A stretch of 64,000 nucleotides of DNA from Hydractinia symbiolongicarpus (taxonomy: Eukaryota > Cnidaria > Hydrozoa > Anthoathecata > Hydractiniidae): assembly GCF_029227915.1 (NCBI RefSeq), contig NC_079886.1:2418001-2482000 (forward strand), read 5' to 3'. Positions within the stretch are counted from its first letter, which is position 1. The number at the start of each line of letters is the position of its first letter. The position numbers were made by a program, and so were the translations under genes. Shown here piece after piece: positions 51,191-63,941 of this stretch. The notes under the pieces were generated by a model. That model was given only the letters and a program-made list of their open reading frames with translations, was not told the origin of the DNA and did not search any database.

Positions 51191-53220
51191 AGGGTACTTT
51201 CTTTGTATACTTTTGACTATACGGGCCGAGTCCGGGATTTACGGGAAATCGCGGGTTTTCGTTTGCCGGCGAGTAAACTTCTTTTATTTAGCGTCTCATC
51301 AAAAATGAAAACATTTTTGAAAACTACAAGTCTCATGCGTTTTAGTGGTGAAAAAATAATTTAAAAAATCGTTCGGGAAATGAGTTTACTCCCTGGGTAC
51401 TTTCTTTGTATACTTTTGACTATACGGGCCGAGTACGGGATTTACGGGAAATCGCGGGTATTCGTTAGCTGGCGATTAAACTTCTTTTATTCAGCGTCTC
51501 ATCAAAAATGAAAACATTTTTGAAAACTACAAGTCTCATGCGTTTTAGTGGTGAAAAAATAATTTAAAAAATCATTCGGGAAATGAATTTACTCCCTGGG
51601 TACTTCTTTTGTATACTTTTGACTATACGGGCCGAGTACGGGATTTACGGGAATTCGCGGGTTCTCGTTTGCCGGCGATTGAACTTCTTTTATTCAGCGT
51701 CTCATCAAAAATGAAATTAATTTTGAAAACTACAAGTCTCATGCGTTTTAGTGGTGAAAAAATAATTTAAAAAATCGTTCGGGAAATGAATTTACTCGCA
51801 CGGTACTTTCTTTGTATACTTTTGACTACACGGGCCGAGTCCGGGATTTACGGGAAATCGCGGGTTTTCGTTTGCCGGCGAATAAACTTCTTTAGATAAG
51901 CGTTTCATCAAAAATGAAAACATTTTTGAAAACTACAAGTCTCATGCGTTTTAGTGGTGAAAAAATAATTTAAAAAATCGTTCGGGAATTGAATTTACTC
52001 CCTGGGTACTTTCTTTGTATACTTTTGACTATACGGGCCGAGTCCGGGATTTACGGGAAATTGCGGGTTTTCGTTTGCCGGCGATTAAACTTCTTTTATT
52101 TAGCGTCTCATCAAAAATGAAAACATTTTTGAAAACTGCAAGTCTCATGCGTTTTAGTGGTGAAAAAATAATTTAAAAAATCATTCGGGAAATGAATTTA
52201 CTCCCTGGGTACTTCTTTTGTATACTTTTGACTATACGGGCCCAGTACGGGATTTATGGGAAATCGCGGGTTCTCTTTTGCCGGCGATTAAACTTCTTTT
52301 ATTCAGCGTCTCATCAAAAATGAAATTAATTTTGAAAACTACAAGTCTCATGCGTTTTAGTGGTGAAAAAATAATTTAAAAAATCGTTCGGGAAATGAAT
52401 ATACTCGCAGGGTACTTTCTTTGTATACTTTTGACTATACGGGCCGAGTCCGGGATTTACGGGAAATCGCGGGTTTTCGTTTGCCGGCGATTAAACTTCT
52501 TTAATTTAGCGTTTTATCAAAAATGAAAACATTTTTAAAAACTACAAGTCTCATGCGTTTTAGTGGTGAAAAAATAATTTAAAAAATCGTTCGGGAATTG
52601 AATTTACTCCCTGGGTACTTTCTTTGTATACTTTTGACTATACGGGCCGAGTCCGGGATTTACGGGAAATCGCGGGTTTTTGTTTGCCGGCGATTAAACT
52701 TCTTTTATTTAGCGTCTCATCAAAAATGAAAACATTTTTGAAAACTACAAGTCTCATGCGTTTTAGTGGTGAAAAAATAATTTAAAAAATCATTCGGGAA
52801 ATCAGTTTACTTCCTGGGTACTTTTTTTGTGTACTTTTGACTATACGGGCCGAGTACGGGATTTACGGGAAATCTCGGGTTTTCGTTTGCCGGCAATTAA
52901 ACTTCTTTTAATCAGCGTCTCCTCAAAAATGAAAACATTTTTGAAAACTACAAGTCTCATGCGTTTTAGTGGTGAAAAACTAATTTAAAAAATCGTTCGG
53001 GAAATGAGTTTACTCCCTGGGTACTTTCTTTGTATACTTTTGACTATACGGGCCGAGTACGGGATTTACGGGAAATCGCGGGTTCTCGTTTGCCGGCGAT
53101 TAAACTTCTTTTATTCAGCGTCTCATCAAAAATGAAAATATTTTTGAAAACTACAAGTCTCATGCGTTTTAGTAGTGAAAAAATAATTTAAAAAATCGTT
53201 CGGGAAATGAATTTACTCTC
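51191..53220 (+). repeat. 10-monomer unit (2,030 bp), copy 1
   Basis: Markers repeated 2,030 bp downstream include CTCGCACGGTAC (about 51,797 and 53,827), TTTAGATAAGCG, GGGAATTCGCGGG, CTGCAAGTCTC and GAAATCTCGGG. Monomer types resemble D, E, F and G derivatives, so this unit probably descends from the A-G family by rearrangement. Confidence 0.87.
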
Positions 53221-55249
53221 AGGGTACTTTCTTTGTATACTTTTGACTATACGGGCCGAGTCCGGGATTTACGGGAAATCGCGGGTTTTCGTTTGCCGGC
53301 GAGTAAACTTCTTTTATTTAGCGTCTCATCAAAAATGAAAACATTTTTGAAAACTACAAGTCTCATGCGTTTTAGTGGTGAAAAAATAATTTAAAAAATC
53401 GTTCAGGAAATGAGTTTACTCCCTGGGTACTTTCTTTGTATACTTTTGACTATACGGGCCGAGTACGGGATTTACGGGAAATCGCGGGTATTCGTTAGCT
53501 GGCGATTAAACTTCTTTTATTCAGCGTCTCATCAAAAATGAAAACATTTTTGAAAACTACAAGTCTCATGCGTTTTAGTGGTGAAAAAATAATTTAAAAA
53601 ATCATTCGGGAAATGAATTTACTCCCTGGGTACCTCTTTTGTATACTTTTGACTATACGGGCCGAGTACGGGATTTACGGGAATTCGCGGGTTCTCGTTT
53701 GCCGGCGATTGAACTTCTTTTATTCAGCGTCTCATCAAAAATGAAATTAATTTTGAAAACTACAAGTCTCATGCGTTTTAGTGGTGAAAAAATAATTTAA
53801 AAAATCGTTCGGGAAATGAATTTACTCGCACGGTACTTTCTTTGTATACTTTTGACTACACGGGCCGAGTCCGGGATTTACGGGAAATCGCGGGTTTTCG
53901 TTTGCCGGCGAATAAACTTCTTTAGATAAGCGTTTCATCAAAAATGAAAACATTTTTGAAAACTACAAGTCTCATGCGTTTTAGTGGTGAAAAAATAATT
54001 TAAAAAATCGTTCGGGAATTGAATTTACTCCCTGGGTACTTTCTTTGTATACTTTTGACTATACGGGCCGAGTCCGGGATTTACGGGAAATTGCGGGTTT
54101 TCGTTTGCCGGCGATTAAACTTCTTTTATTTAGCGTCTCATCAAAAATGAAAACATTTTTGAAAACTGCAAGTCTCATGCGTTTTAGTGGTGAAAAAATA
54201 ATTTAAAAAATCATTCGGGAAATGAATTTAATCCCTGGGTACTTCTTTTGTATACTTTTGACTATACGGGCCGAGTACGGGATTTACGGGAAATCGCGGG
54301 TTCTCTTTTGCCGGCGATTAAACTTCTTTTATTCAGCGTCTCATCAAAAATGAAATTAATTTTGAAAACTACAAGTCTCATGCGTTTTAGTGGTGAAAAA
54401 ATAATTTAAAAAATCGTTCGGGAAATGAATTTACTCGCAGGGTACTTTCTTTGTATACTTTTGACTATACGGGCCGAGTCCGGGATTTACGGGAAATCGC
54501 GGGTTTTCGTTTGCCGGCGATTAAACTTCTTTAATTTAGCATTTCATCAAAAATGAAAACATTTTTAAAAACTACAAGTCTCATGCGTTTTAGTGGTGAA
54601 AAAATAATTTAAAAAATCGTTCGGGAATTGAATTTACTCCCTGGGTACTTTCTTTGTATACTTTTAACTAAACGGGCCGAGTCCGGGATTTACGGGAAAT
54701 CGCGGGTTTTCGTTTGCCGGCGATTAAACTTCTTTTATTTAGCGTCTCTTCAAAAATGAAAACATTTTTGAAAACTACAAGTCTCATGCGTTTTAGTGGT
54801 GAAAAAGTAATTTAAAAAATCATTCGGGAAATCAGTTTACTTCCTGGGTACTTTTTTTGTTTACTTTTGACTATACGGGCCGAGTACGGGATTTACGGGA
54901 AATCTCGGGTTTTCGTTTGCCGGCAATTAAACTTCTTTTATTCAGCGTCTCCTCAAAAATGAAAACATTTTTGAAAACTACAAGTCTCATGCGTTTTAGT
55001 GGTGAAAAAATAATTTAAAAAATCGTTCGGGAAATGAGTTTACTCCCTGGGTACTTTCTTTGTATACTTTTGACTATACGGGCCGAGTACGGGATTTACG
55101 GGAAATCGCGGGTTCTCGTTTGCCGGCGATTAAACTTCTTTTATTCAGCGTCTCATCAAAAATGCATTAATTTTGAAAACTACAAGTCTCATGCGTTTTA
55201 GTGGTGAAAAAATAATTTAAAAAATCGTTCGGGAAATGAATTTACTCGC
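53221..55249 (+). repeat. 10-monomer unit, copy 2
   Basis: The same series follows with scattered point changes. The final monomer carries AAAATGCATTAATTTTGA, a small deletion in the A/T dyad not seen in copy 1. Confidence 0.86.
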
Positions 55250-55452
55250 AGGGTACTTTCTTTGTATACTTTTGACTATACGGGCCGAGTCCGGGATTTA
55301 CGGGAAATCGCGGGTTTTCGTTTGCCGGCGATTAAACTTCTTTTATTTAGCGTCTCATCAAAAATGAAAACATTTTTGAAAACTACAAGTCTCATGCGTT
55401 TTAGTGGTGAAAAAATAATTTAAAAAATCATTCGGGAAATGAATTTACTCCC

Positions 55453-57278
55453 TGGGTACTTCTTTTGTATACATTTGACTATACGGGCCGAGTACGGGAT
55501 TTACGGGAAATCGCGGGTTCTCGTTTGCCGGCGAATAAACTTCTTTTATTCAGCGTCTCATCAAAAATGAAATTAATTTTGAAAACTACAAGTCTCATGC
55601 GTTTTAGTGGTGAAAAAATAATTTAAAAAATCGTTCGGGAAATGAATTTACTCGCAGGGTACTTTCTTTGTATACTTTTGACTATACGGGCCGAGTCCGG
55701 GATTTACGGGAAATCGCGGGTTTTCGTTTGCCGGCGATTAAACTTCTTTAATTTAGCGTTTCATCAAAAATGAAAACATTTTTAAAAACTACAAATCTCA
55801 TGCGTTTTAGTGGTGAAAAAATAATTTTAAAAATCGTTCGGGAATTGAATTTACTCCCTGGGTACTTTCTTTGTATACTTTTGACTATACCGGCCGCGTC
55901 CTGGATTTACGGGAAATCGCGGGTTTTCGTTTGCCGGCGATTAAACTTCTTTTATTTAGCGTCTCATCAAAAATGAAAACATTTTTGAAAACTACAAGTC
56001 TCATGCGTTTTAGTGGTCAAAAAATAATTTAAAAAATCATTCGGGAAATCAGTTTACTTCCTGGGTACTTTTTTTGTGTACTTTTGACTATACGGGCCGA
56101 GTACAGGATTTACGGGAAATCGCGGGTTTTCGTTTGCCGGCAATTAAACTTCTTTTATTCAGCGTCTCATCAAAAATGAAAACATTTTTGAAAACTACAA
56201 GTCTCATGCGTTTTAGTGGTGAAAAAATAATTTAAAAAATCATTCGGGAAATGAGTTTACTCCCTGGGTACTTTCTTTGTATACTTTTGACTATACGGGC
56301 CGAGTACGGGATTTACGGGAAATCGCGGGTTTTCGTTTGCCGGCGATTAAACTTCTTTTATTTAGCGTCTCAAAAAAATGAAATTAATTTTGAAAACTAC
56401 AAGTCTCATGCGTTTTAGTGGTGAAAAAATAATTCAAAAAATCGTTCGGGAAATGAATTTAATCGCAGGGTACTTTCTCTGTATACTTTTGACTATACGG
56501 GCCGAGTCCGGGATTTACGGGAAATCGCGGGTTTTCGTTTGCCGGCGATTAAACTTCTTTTATTTAGCGTCTCATCAAAAATGAAAATATTTTTGAAAAC
56601 TACAAGTCTCATGCGTTTTAGTGGTGAAAAAATAATTTCAAAAATCGTTCGGGAAATGAGTTTACTTCTTGAGTACTTTCTTTGTATACTTTTGACTATA
56701 CGGGGCTAGTAACGGATTTACGGGAAATGGCAGGTTTTTGTTTGCCGGCGATTAAACTTCTTTTATTCAGCGTCTTATAAAAATAGAAAACATTTTTGAA
56801 AACTACAAGTCTCATGCGTTTTAGTGGTGAAAAAATAATTTAAAAAATCGTTTTGAAAATCAGTTTACTCACAGGGTACTTTCTTTGTATACATTCGACT
56901 ATAGGGGCCAAGCCCGGGATTTACAGGAAAACGCGGGTTTTCCTTTGCCGGCGATTAAACTTCTTTTATTCAGCGTCTCATCAAAAATGAAAACATTTTT
57001 GAGAACTACAAGTCTCATGCGTTTTAGTGGTGAAAAAATAATTTAAAAAATCATTCGAGAAATCAGTTTACTCCCTGGGTACTTTTTTTGTATACTTTTG
57101 ACTATACGGGCCGAATACGGGATTTACGGGAAATCACGGGTTTTCGTTTGCCGGCGATTAAACTTCTTTTATTTAGCGTCTCATCAAAAATGAAAACATT
57201 TTTGAAAACTACAAGTCTCATGCGTTTTAGTGGTGAAAAAATAATTTAAAAAATCATTCGGGAAATGAATTTACTCCC
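55453..57278 (+). repeat. 9-monomer unit (1,826 bp), copy 1
   Basis: The unit begins at a monomer with GTACTTCTTTTGTATACATTTG, repeated at 57,279. Shared markers are CTATACCGGCCGCGTCCTGG, AATAATTTTAAAAATCG, GTCTCAAAAAAATG and AATAATTCAAAAAATCG. It includes the segment also found near 24.1-24.7 kb. Confidence 0.88.
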
Positions 57279-59017
57279 TGGGTACTTCTTTTGTATACAT
57301 TTGACTATACGGGCCGAGTACGGGATTTACAGGAAATCGCGGGTTCTCGTTTGCCGGCGATTAAACTTCTTTTATTCAGCGTCTCATCAAAAATGAAATT
57401 AATTTTGAAAACTACAAGTCTCATGCGTTTTAGTGGTGAAAAAATAATTTAAAAAATCGTTCGGGAAATGAATTTACTCGCAGGGTACTTTCTTTGTATA
57501 CTTTTGACTATACGGGCCGAGTCCGGGATTTACGGGAAATCGCGGGTTTTCGTTTGCCGGCGATTAAACTTCTTTAATTTAGCGTTTCATCAAAAATGAA
57601 AACATTTTTAAAAACTACAAATCTCATGCTTTTTAGTGGTGAAAAAATAATTTTAAAAATCGTTCGGGAATTGAATTTACTCCCTGGGTACTTTCTTTGT
57701 ATACTTTTGACTATACCGGCCGCGTCCTGGATTTACGGGAAATCGCGGGTTTTCGTTTGCCGGCGATTAAACTTCTTTTATTTAGCGTCTCATCAAAAAT
57801 GAAAACATTTTTGAAAACTACAAGTCTCATGCGTTTTAGTGGTCAAACAATAATTTAAAAAATCATTCGGGAAATCAGTTTACTTCCTGGGTACTTTTTT
57901 TGTGTACTTTTGACTATACGGGCCGAGTACGGGATTTACGGGAAATCGCGGGTTTTCGTTTGCCGGCAATTAAACTTCTTTTATTCAGCGTCTCATCAAA
58001 AATGAAAACATTTTTGAAAACTACAAGTCTCATGAGTTTTAGTGGTGAAAAAATAATTTAAAAAATCGTTCGGGAAATGAGTTTACTCCCTGGGTACTTT
58101 CTTTGTATACTTTTGACTATACGGGCCGAGTACGGGATTTACGGGAAATCGCGGGTTTTCGTTTGCCGGCGATTAAACTTCTTTTATTTAGCGTCTCAAA
58201 AAAATGAAATTAATTTTGAAAACTACAAGTCTCATGCGTTTTAGTGGTGAAAAAATAATTCAAAAAATCGTTCGGGAAATGAATTTAATCGCAGGGTACT
58301 TTCTTTGTATACTTTTGACTATACGGGCCGAGTCCGGGATTTACGGGAAATCGCGGGTTTTCGTTTGCCGGCGATTAAACTTCTTTTATTTAGCGTCTCA
58401 TCAAAATGAAAATATTTTTGAAAACTACAAGTCTCATGCGTTTTAGTGGTGAAAAAATAATTTAAAAAATCGTTCGGGAAATGAGTTTACTTCTTGAGTA
58501 CTTTCTTTGTATACTTTTGACTACACGGGGCTAGTACCGGATTTACGGGAAATCGCAGGTTTTTGTTTGCCGGCGATTAAACTTCTTTTATTCAGCGTCT
58601 TATCAAAATAGAAAACATTTTTGAAAACTACAAGTCTTATCCGTTTTAGTGGTGAAAAAATAATTTAAAAAATCGTTTTGAAAATAAGTTTACTCACAGG
58701 GTACTTTCTTTGCATACATTCGACTATAGGGGCCAAGCCCGGGATTTACAGGAAAACGCGGGTTTTCCTTTGCCGGCGATTAAACTTCTTTTATTCAGCG
58801 TCTCATCAAAAATGAAAACATTTTTGAGAACTACAAGTCTCATGCGTTTTAGTGGTGAAAAAATAATTTAAAAATCATTCGAGAAATCAGTTTACTCCCT
58901 GGGTACTTTTTTTGTATACTTTTGACTATACGGGCCGAATACGGGATTTACGGGAAATCACGGGTTTTCGTTTGCCGGCGATTAAACTTCTTTTATTTAG
59001 CGTCTCATCAAAAATGA
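57279..59017 (+). repeat. 9-monomer unit, copy 2
   Basis: This follows copy 1 closely to about 59,017, where ACATTTTTGA is replaced by ATAATTTTGA. From 58,900 the sequence is already part of the next duplicated unit, so the two HOR registers overlap here. Confidence 0.86.
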
Positions 59018-60928
59018 AAATAATTTTGAAAACTACAAGTCTCATGCGTTTTAGTGGTGAAAAAATAATTTAAAAAATCATTCTGGAAATCAGTTTACTC
59101 CCTGGGTACTTTTTTTGGGTACTTTTGACTATACGGGCCGAGTACGGGATTTACGGAAAATCGCGGGTTTTTGTTTGACGGCAATTAAACTTCTTTTATT
59201 CAGCGTCTCATCAAAAATGAAAACATTTTTGAAAACTACAAGTCTCATGCGTTTTAGTGGTGAAAAAATAATTTAAAAAATCGATCGGGAAATGAGTTTA
59301 CTCCCTGGGTACTTTCTTTGTATACTTTTGACTATACGGGCCGAGTACGGGATTTACGGGAAATCGCGGGTTTTCGTTTGCCGGCGATTAAACTTCTTTT
59401 ATTTAGCGTCTCAAAAAAAATGAAATTAATTTTGAAAACTACAAGTCTTATGCGTTTTAGTGGTGAAAAAATAATTTAAAAAATCGTTCGGGAAATGAGT
59501 TTACTCCCTGGGTACTTTCTTTGTATACTTTTGACTATACGGGCCGAGTACGGGATTTATGGGAAATCGCGGGTTTTCGTTTGCCGGCGATTAAACTTCT
59601 TTTATTTAGCGTCTCAAAAAAAATGAAATTAATTTTGAAAACTACAAGTCTCATGCGTTTTAGTGGTGAAAAAATAATTTAAAAAATCGTTCGGGAAATG
59701 AATTTACTCGCAGGGTACTTTCTTTGTATACTTTTGACTATACGGGCCGAGTCCGGGATTTACGGGAAATCGCAGGTTTTCGTTTGCCGGCGATTAAACT
59801 TCTTTTATTTAGCGTCTCATCAAAAATGAAAACATTTTTGAAAACTACAAGTCTCATGCGTTTTAGTGGTGAAAAAATAATTTAAAAAATCGTTCGGGAA
59901 ATGAGTTTACTCCTTGAGTACTTTCTTTGTATACTTTTGACTATACGGGGCTAGTACCGGATTTACGGGAAATCGCAGGTTTTCGTTTGCCGGCGATTAA
60001 ACTTCTTTTATTCAGCGTCTTATCAAAATAGAAAACATTTTTGAAAACTACAAGTCTCATGCGTTTTAGTGGTGAAAAAATAATTTAAAAAATTGTTTTG
60101 AAAATCAGTTTACTCACAGGGTACTTTCTTTGTATACATTCGACTATAGGGGCCAAGCCCGGGATTTACAGGAAAACGCGGGTTTTCCTTTGCCGGCGAT
60201 TAAACTTCTTTTATTCAGCGTCTCATCAAAAATGAAAACATTTTTGAGAACTACAAGTCTCATGCGTTTTAGTGGTGAAAAAATAATTTAAAAAATCATT
60301 CGAGAAATCAGTTTACTCCCTGGGTACTTTTTTTGTATACTTTTGACTATACGGGCCGAATACGGGATTTACGGGAAATCACGGGTTTTCGTTTGCCGGC
60401 GATTAAACTTCTTTTATTCAGCGTCTCATCAAAAATGAAAATAATTTTGAAAACTACAAGTCTCATGGGTTTTAGTGGTAAAAAAATAATTTAAAAAATC
60501 ATTGGGGAAATGAATTTACTCCCTGGGTACTTTCTTTGTATACTTTTGACTATACGGGCCGAGTCCGGGATTTACGGGAAATCGCTGGTTTTCGTTTGCC
60601 GGCGATTAAACTTCTTTTATTTAGCGTCTCATCAAAAATGAAAACATTTTTGAAAACTACAAGTCTCATGCGTTTTAGTGGTGAAAAAATAATTTAAAAA
60701 ATCGTTCGGGAAATGAGTTTACTCCCTGGCTACTTTCTTTGTATACTTTTGACTATACGGGCCTAGTACGGGATTTACGGGAAATCGCGGGTTTTCGTTT
60801 GCCGGCGATTAAACTTCTTTTATTCAGCGTCTCATCAAAAATGAAAACATTTTTGAAAACTACAAGTCTCATGCGTTTTAGTGGTGAAAAATAATTTAAA
60901 AAATCATTCGGGAAATGAATTTACTCCC
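58900..60928 (+). repeat. 10-monomer unit (2,029 bp) near array edge, copy 1
   Basis: Markers lie 2,029 bp apart in the two copies: ATTCTGGAAATCAG (59,081 and 61,110), TTTGACGGCAATT, AATCGATCGGGAAATG, GTCTCAAAAAAAATG, CGGGGCTAGTACC and CATTGGGGAAATG. Copy-to-copy differences are very few by eye, so this is among the most recent duplications in the window. Confidence 0.9.
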
Positions 60929-62957
60929 TGGGTACTTTTTTTGTATACTTTTGACTATACGGGCCGAATACGGGATTTACGGGAAATCACGGGTTTTCGT
61001 TTGCCGGCGATTAAACTTCTTTTATTCAGCGTCTCATCAAAAATGAAAATAATTTTGAAAACTACAAGTCTCATGCGTTTTAGTGGTGAAAAAATAATTT
61101 AAAAAATCATTCTGGAAATCAGTTTACTCCCTGGGTACTTTTTTTGGGTACTTTTGACTATACGGGCCGAGTACGGGATTTACGGAAAATCGCGGGTTTT
61201 TGTTTGACGGCAATTAAACTTCTTTTATTCAGCGTCTCATCAAAAATGAAAACATTTTTGAAAACTACAAGTCTCATGCGTTTTAGTGGTGAAAAAATAA
61301 TTTAAAAAATCGATCGGGAAATGAGTTTACTCCCTGGGTACTTTCTTTGTATACTTTTGACTATACGGGCCGAGTACGGGATTTACGGGAAATCGCGGGT
61401 TTTCGTTTGCCGGCGATTAAACTTCTTTTATTTAGCGTCTCAAAAAAAATGAAATTAATTTTGAAAACTACAAGTCTCATGCGTTTTAGTGGTGAAAAAA
61501 TAATTTAAAAAATCGTTCGGGAAATGAGTTTACTCCCTGGGTACTTTCTTTGTATACTTTTGACTATACGGGCCGAGTACGGGATTTATGGGAAATCGCG
61601 GGTTTTCGTTTGCCGGCGATTAAACTTCTTTTATTTAGCGTCTCAAAAAAAATGAAATTAATTTTGAAAACTACAAGTCTCATGCGTTTTAGTGGTGAAA
61701 AAATAATTTAAAAAATCGTTCGGGAAATGAATTTACTCGCAGGGTACTTTCTTTGTATACTTTTGACTATACGGGCCGAGTCCGGGATTTACGGGAAATC
61801 GCAGGTTTTCGTTTGCCGGCGATTAAACTTCTTTTATTTAGCGTCTCATCAAAAATGAAAACATTTTTGAAAACTACAAGTCTCATGCGTTTTAGTGGTG
61901 AAAAAATAATTTAAAAAATCGTTCGGGAAATGAGTTTACTCCTTGAGTACTTTCTTTGTATACTTTTGACTATACGGGGCTAGTACCGGATTTACGGGAA
62001 ATCGCAGGTTTTCGTTTGCCGGCGATTAAACTTCTTTTATTCAGCGTCTTATCAAAATAGAAAACATTTTTGAAAACTACAAGTCTCATGCGTTTTAGTG
62101 GTGAAAAAATAATTTAAAAAATTGTTTTGAAAATCAGTTTACTCACAGGGTACTTTCTTTGTATACATTCGACTATAGGGGCCAAGCCCGGGATTTACAG
62201 GAAAACGCGGGTTTTCCTTTGCCGGCGATTAAACTTCTTTTATTCAGCGTCTCATCAAAAATGAAAACATTTTTGAGAACTACAAGTCTCATGCGTTTTA
62301 GTGGTGAAAAAATAATTTAAAAAATCATTCGAGAAATCAGTTTACTCCCTGGGTACTTTTTTTGTATACTTTTGACTATACGGGCCGAATACGGGATTTA
62401 CGGGAAATCACGGGTTTTCGTTTGCCGGCGATTAAACTTCTTTTATTCAGCGTCTCATCAAAAATGAAAATAATTTTGAAAACTACAAGTCTCATGGGTT
62501 TTAGTGGTAAAAAAATAATTTAAAAAATCATTGGGGAAATGAATTTACTCCCTGGGTACTTTCTTTGTATACTTTTGACTATACGGGCCGAGTCCGGGAT
62601 TTACGGGAAATCGCTGGTTTTCGTTTGCCGGCGATTAAACTTCTTTTATTTAGCGTCTCATCAAAAATGAAAACATTTTTGAAAACTACAAGTCTCATGC
62701 GTTTTAGTGGTGAAAAAATAATTTAAAAAATCGTTCGGGAAATGAGTTTACTCCCTGGCTACTTTCTTTGTATACTTTTGACTATACGGGCCTAGTACGG
62801 GATTTACGGGAAATCGCGGGTTTTCGTTTGCCGGCGATTAAACTTCTTTTATTCAGCGTCTCATCAAAAATGAAAACATTTTTGAAAACTACAAGTCTCA
62901 TGCGTTTTAGTGGTGAAAAATAATTTAAAAAATCATTCGGGAAATGAATTTACTCCC
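60929..62957 (+). repeat. 10-monomer unit near array edge, copy 2
   Basis: This repeats 58900-60928 and ends where copy 3 would begin; the next monomer, with GTACTTCTTTTGTATAC and ACGAGCCGAG, is different. It lies only about 0.8 kb from the end of the satellite. Confidence 0.9.
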
Positions 62958-63731
62958 TGGGTACTTCTTTTGTATACTTTTGACTATACGAGCCGAGTAC
63001 GGGATTTACGGGAAATCGCGGGTTCTCGTTTGCCGGCGATTAAACTTCTTTTATTCAGCGTCTCATCAAAAATGAAATTAATTTTGAAAACTACAAGTCT
63101 CATGCGTTTTAGTGGTGAAAAAATAATTTAAAAAATCGTTCGGGAATTAAATTTACTCCATGGGTACTTTCTTTGTATACTTTTGACTATACGGGCCTAG
63201 TACGGGATTTACGGGAAATCGCGGGTTTTCGTTTGCCGGCGATTAAACTTCTTTTATTTAGCGTCTCATCAAAAATGAAAACATTTTTGAAAACTACAAG
63301 TCTCATGCGTTTTAGTGGTGAAAAAATAATTTAAAAAATCGTTCGGGAAATCAGTTTACTTCCTGGGTACTTTTTTTGTGTACTTTTGACTATACGGGCC
63401 GAGTACGGGATTTACGGGAAATCGCGGGTTTGCGTTTGCCGGCAATTAAACTTCTTTTATTTAGCGTCTCATCAAAAATGAAAACATTTTTGAAAACTAC
63501 AAGTGTCATGCGTTTTAGTGGTGAAAAAATAATTTAAAAAATCGTTCCGGAAATCAGTTTACTTCCTGGGTACTTTTTTGTGTACTTTTGACTATACGGG
63601 CCGAGTACGGGATTTACGGGAAATCGCGGGTTTGCGTTTGCCGGCAATTAAACTTCTTTTATTTAGCGTCTCATCAAAAATGAAAACATTTTTGAAAACT
63701 ACAAGTCTCATGCGTTTTAGTGGTGAAAAAA
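62958..63731 (+). repeat. Terminal monomers of the array
   Basis: Four monomers lie between the last HOR copy and the edge. The two last, starting at 63,364 and 63,567, are nearly identical to each other (GGGTTTGCGTTTGCCGGCAATT), a local duplication. The final monomer stops after GTGGTGAAAAAA, about 165 bp into its length, and its sequence up to that point is not noticeably degenerate. Confidence 0.9.
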
Positions 63732-63750
63732 CTAGAAATTAAAAAAAAGG

Positions 63751-63768
63751 TTGCGAAGCATTTCGCAA
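63751..63768. repeat. Perfect inverted repeat, 7-bp arms, in the flank
   Basis: TTGCGAA, loop GCAT, TTCGCAA, preceded by an A-rich stretch 19 bp from the array edge. TTGCGAA occurs again at 63,939-63,945. No terminator or transposon role can be assigned. Confidence 0.8.
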
Positions 63769-63805
63769 GTTGCAAGCAAAATTAAACTATCCAATACTTT
63801 GTCCC

Positions 63806-63830
63806 TAGCGCTTCTTGTTTTTTGGCGCTA
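63806..63830. repeat. Inverted repeat TAGCGC / GCGCTA with 13-base spacer
   Basis: TAGCGC at 63,806-63,811 pairs with GCGCTA at 63,825-63,830 around a T-rich spacer. It could be a small hairpin or chance. Confidence 0.65.
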
Positions 63831-63923
63831 ACATCTTCCGAAATACATCAAAATTGAATATCATATAGAAGAACCCTGGGGACGAGGTAGGAAAATGAAC
63901 GCTCTGCGGAACAATTCGTTGCT

Positions 63924-63941
63924 CAAAAACAGTTGTTTTTG
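63924..63941. repeat. Inverted repeat CAAAAACA / TGTTTTTG with 2-base centre
   Basis: Eight-base arms flank GT. The base composition is A/T-rich, so chance is more likely than for the GC-containing hairpin at 63,751. Confidence 0.65.

Larger units (their letters stand above)
1..63731 (+). repeat. Satellite DNA array, 203-bp monomer, about 314 tandem copies
   Basis: The phrase TGGGTACTTTCTTTGTATAC, or a close variant, recurs at 1, 204, 407, 609, 812, 1015, 1217, 1420 and so on to 63,567, giving a period of 202-204 bp. All copies point the same way and I found no inverted monomer or interspersed element. Each monomer reads in order: GGGTACTTTC box, GTATAC, TTGACTATACGGGCC, a GC-rich core with repeated CGGG, GCCGGC, ATTAAACTTCTTT, AGCGTCTCATC, an A/T dyad, CTACAAGTCTCATGCG, TTTTAGTGGTGAAAAAATAA, and TCGTTCGGGAAATGA. 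Because 203 is not divisible by 3, no reading frame persists across monomers, which argues against coding. The length is close to one nucleosome repeat, as in many centromeric or heterochromatic satellites. That role is inferred, not shown by the sequence. Confidence 0.98.

Noticed and set aside
1-63731. CRISPR array
   Set aside because: The repeat unit is a continuous 203 bp with no alternation of short constant repeats and unique spacers, and there are no cas genes.
63751-63768. Rho-independent terminator or transposon terminal inverted repeat
   Set aside because: The 7-bp hairpin is not followed by a T-run and has no partner or target-site duplication within the window.
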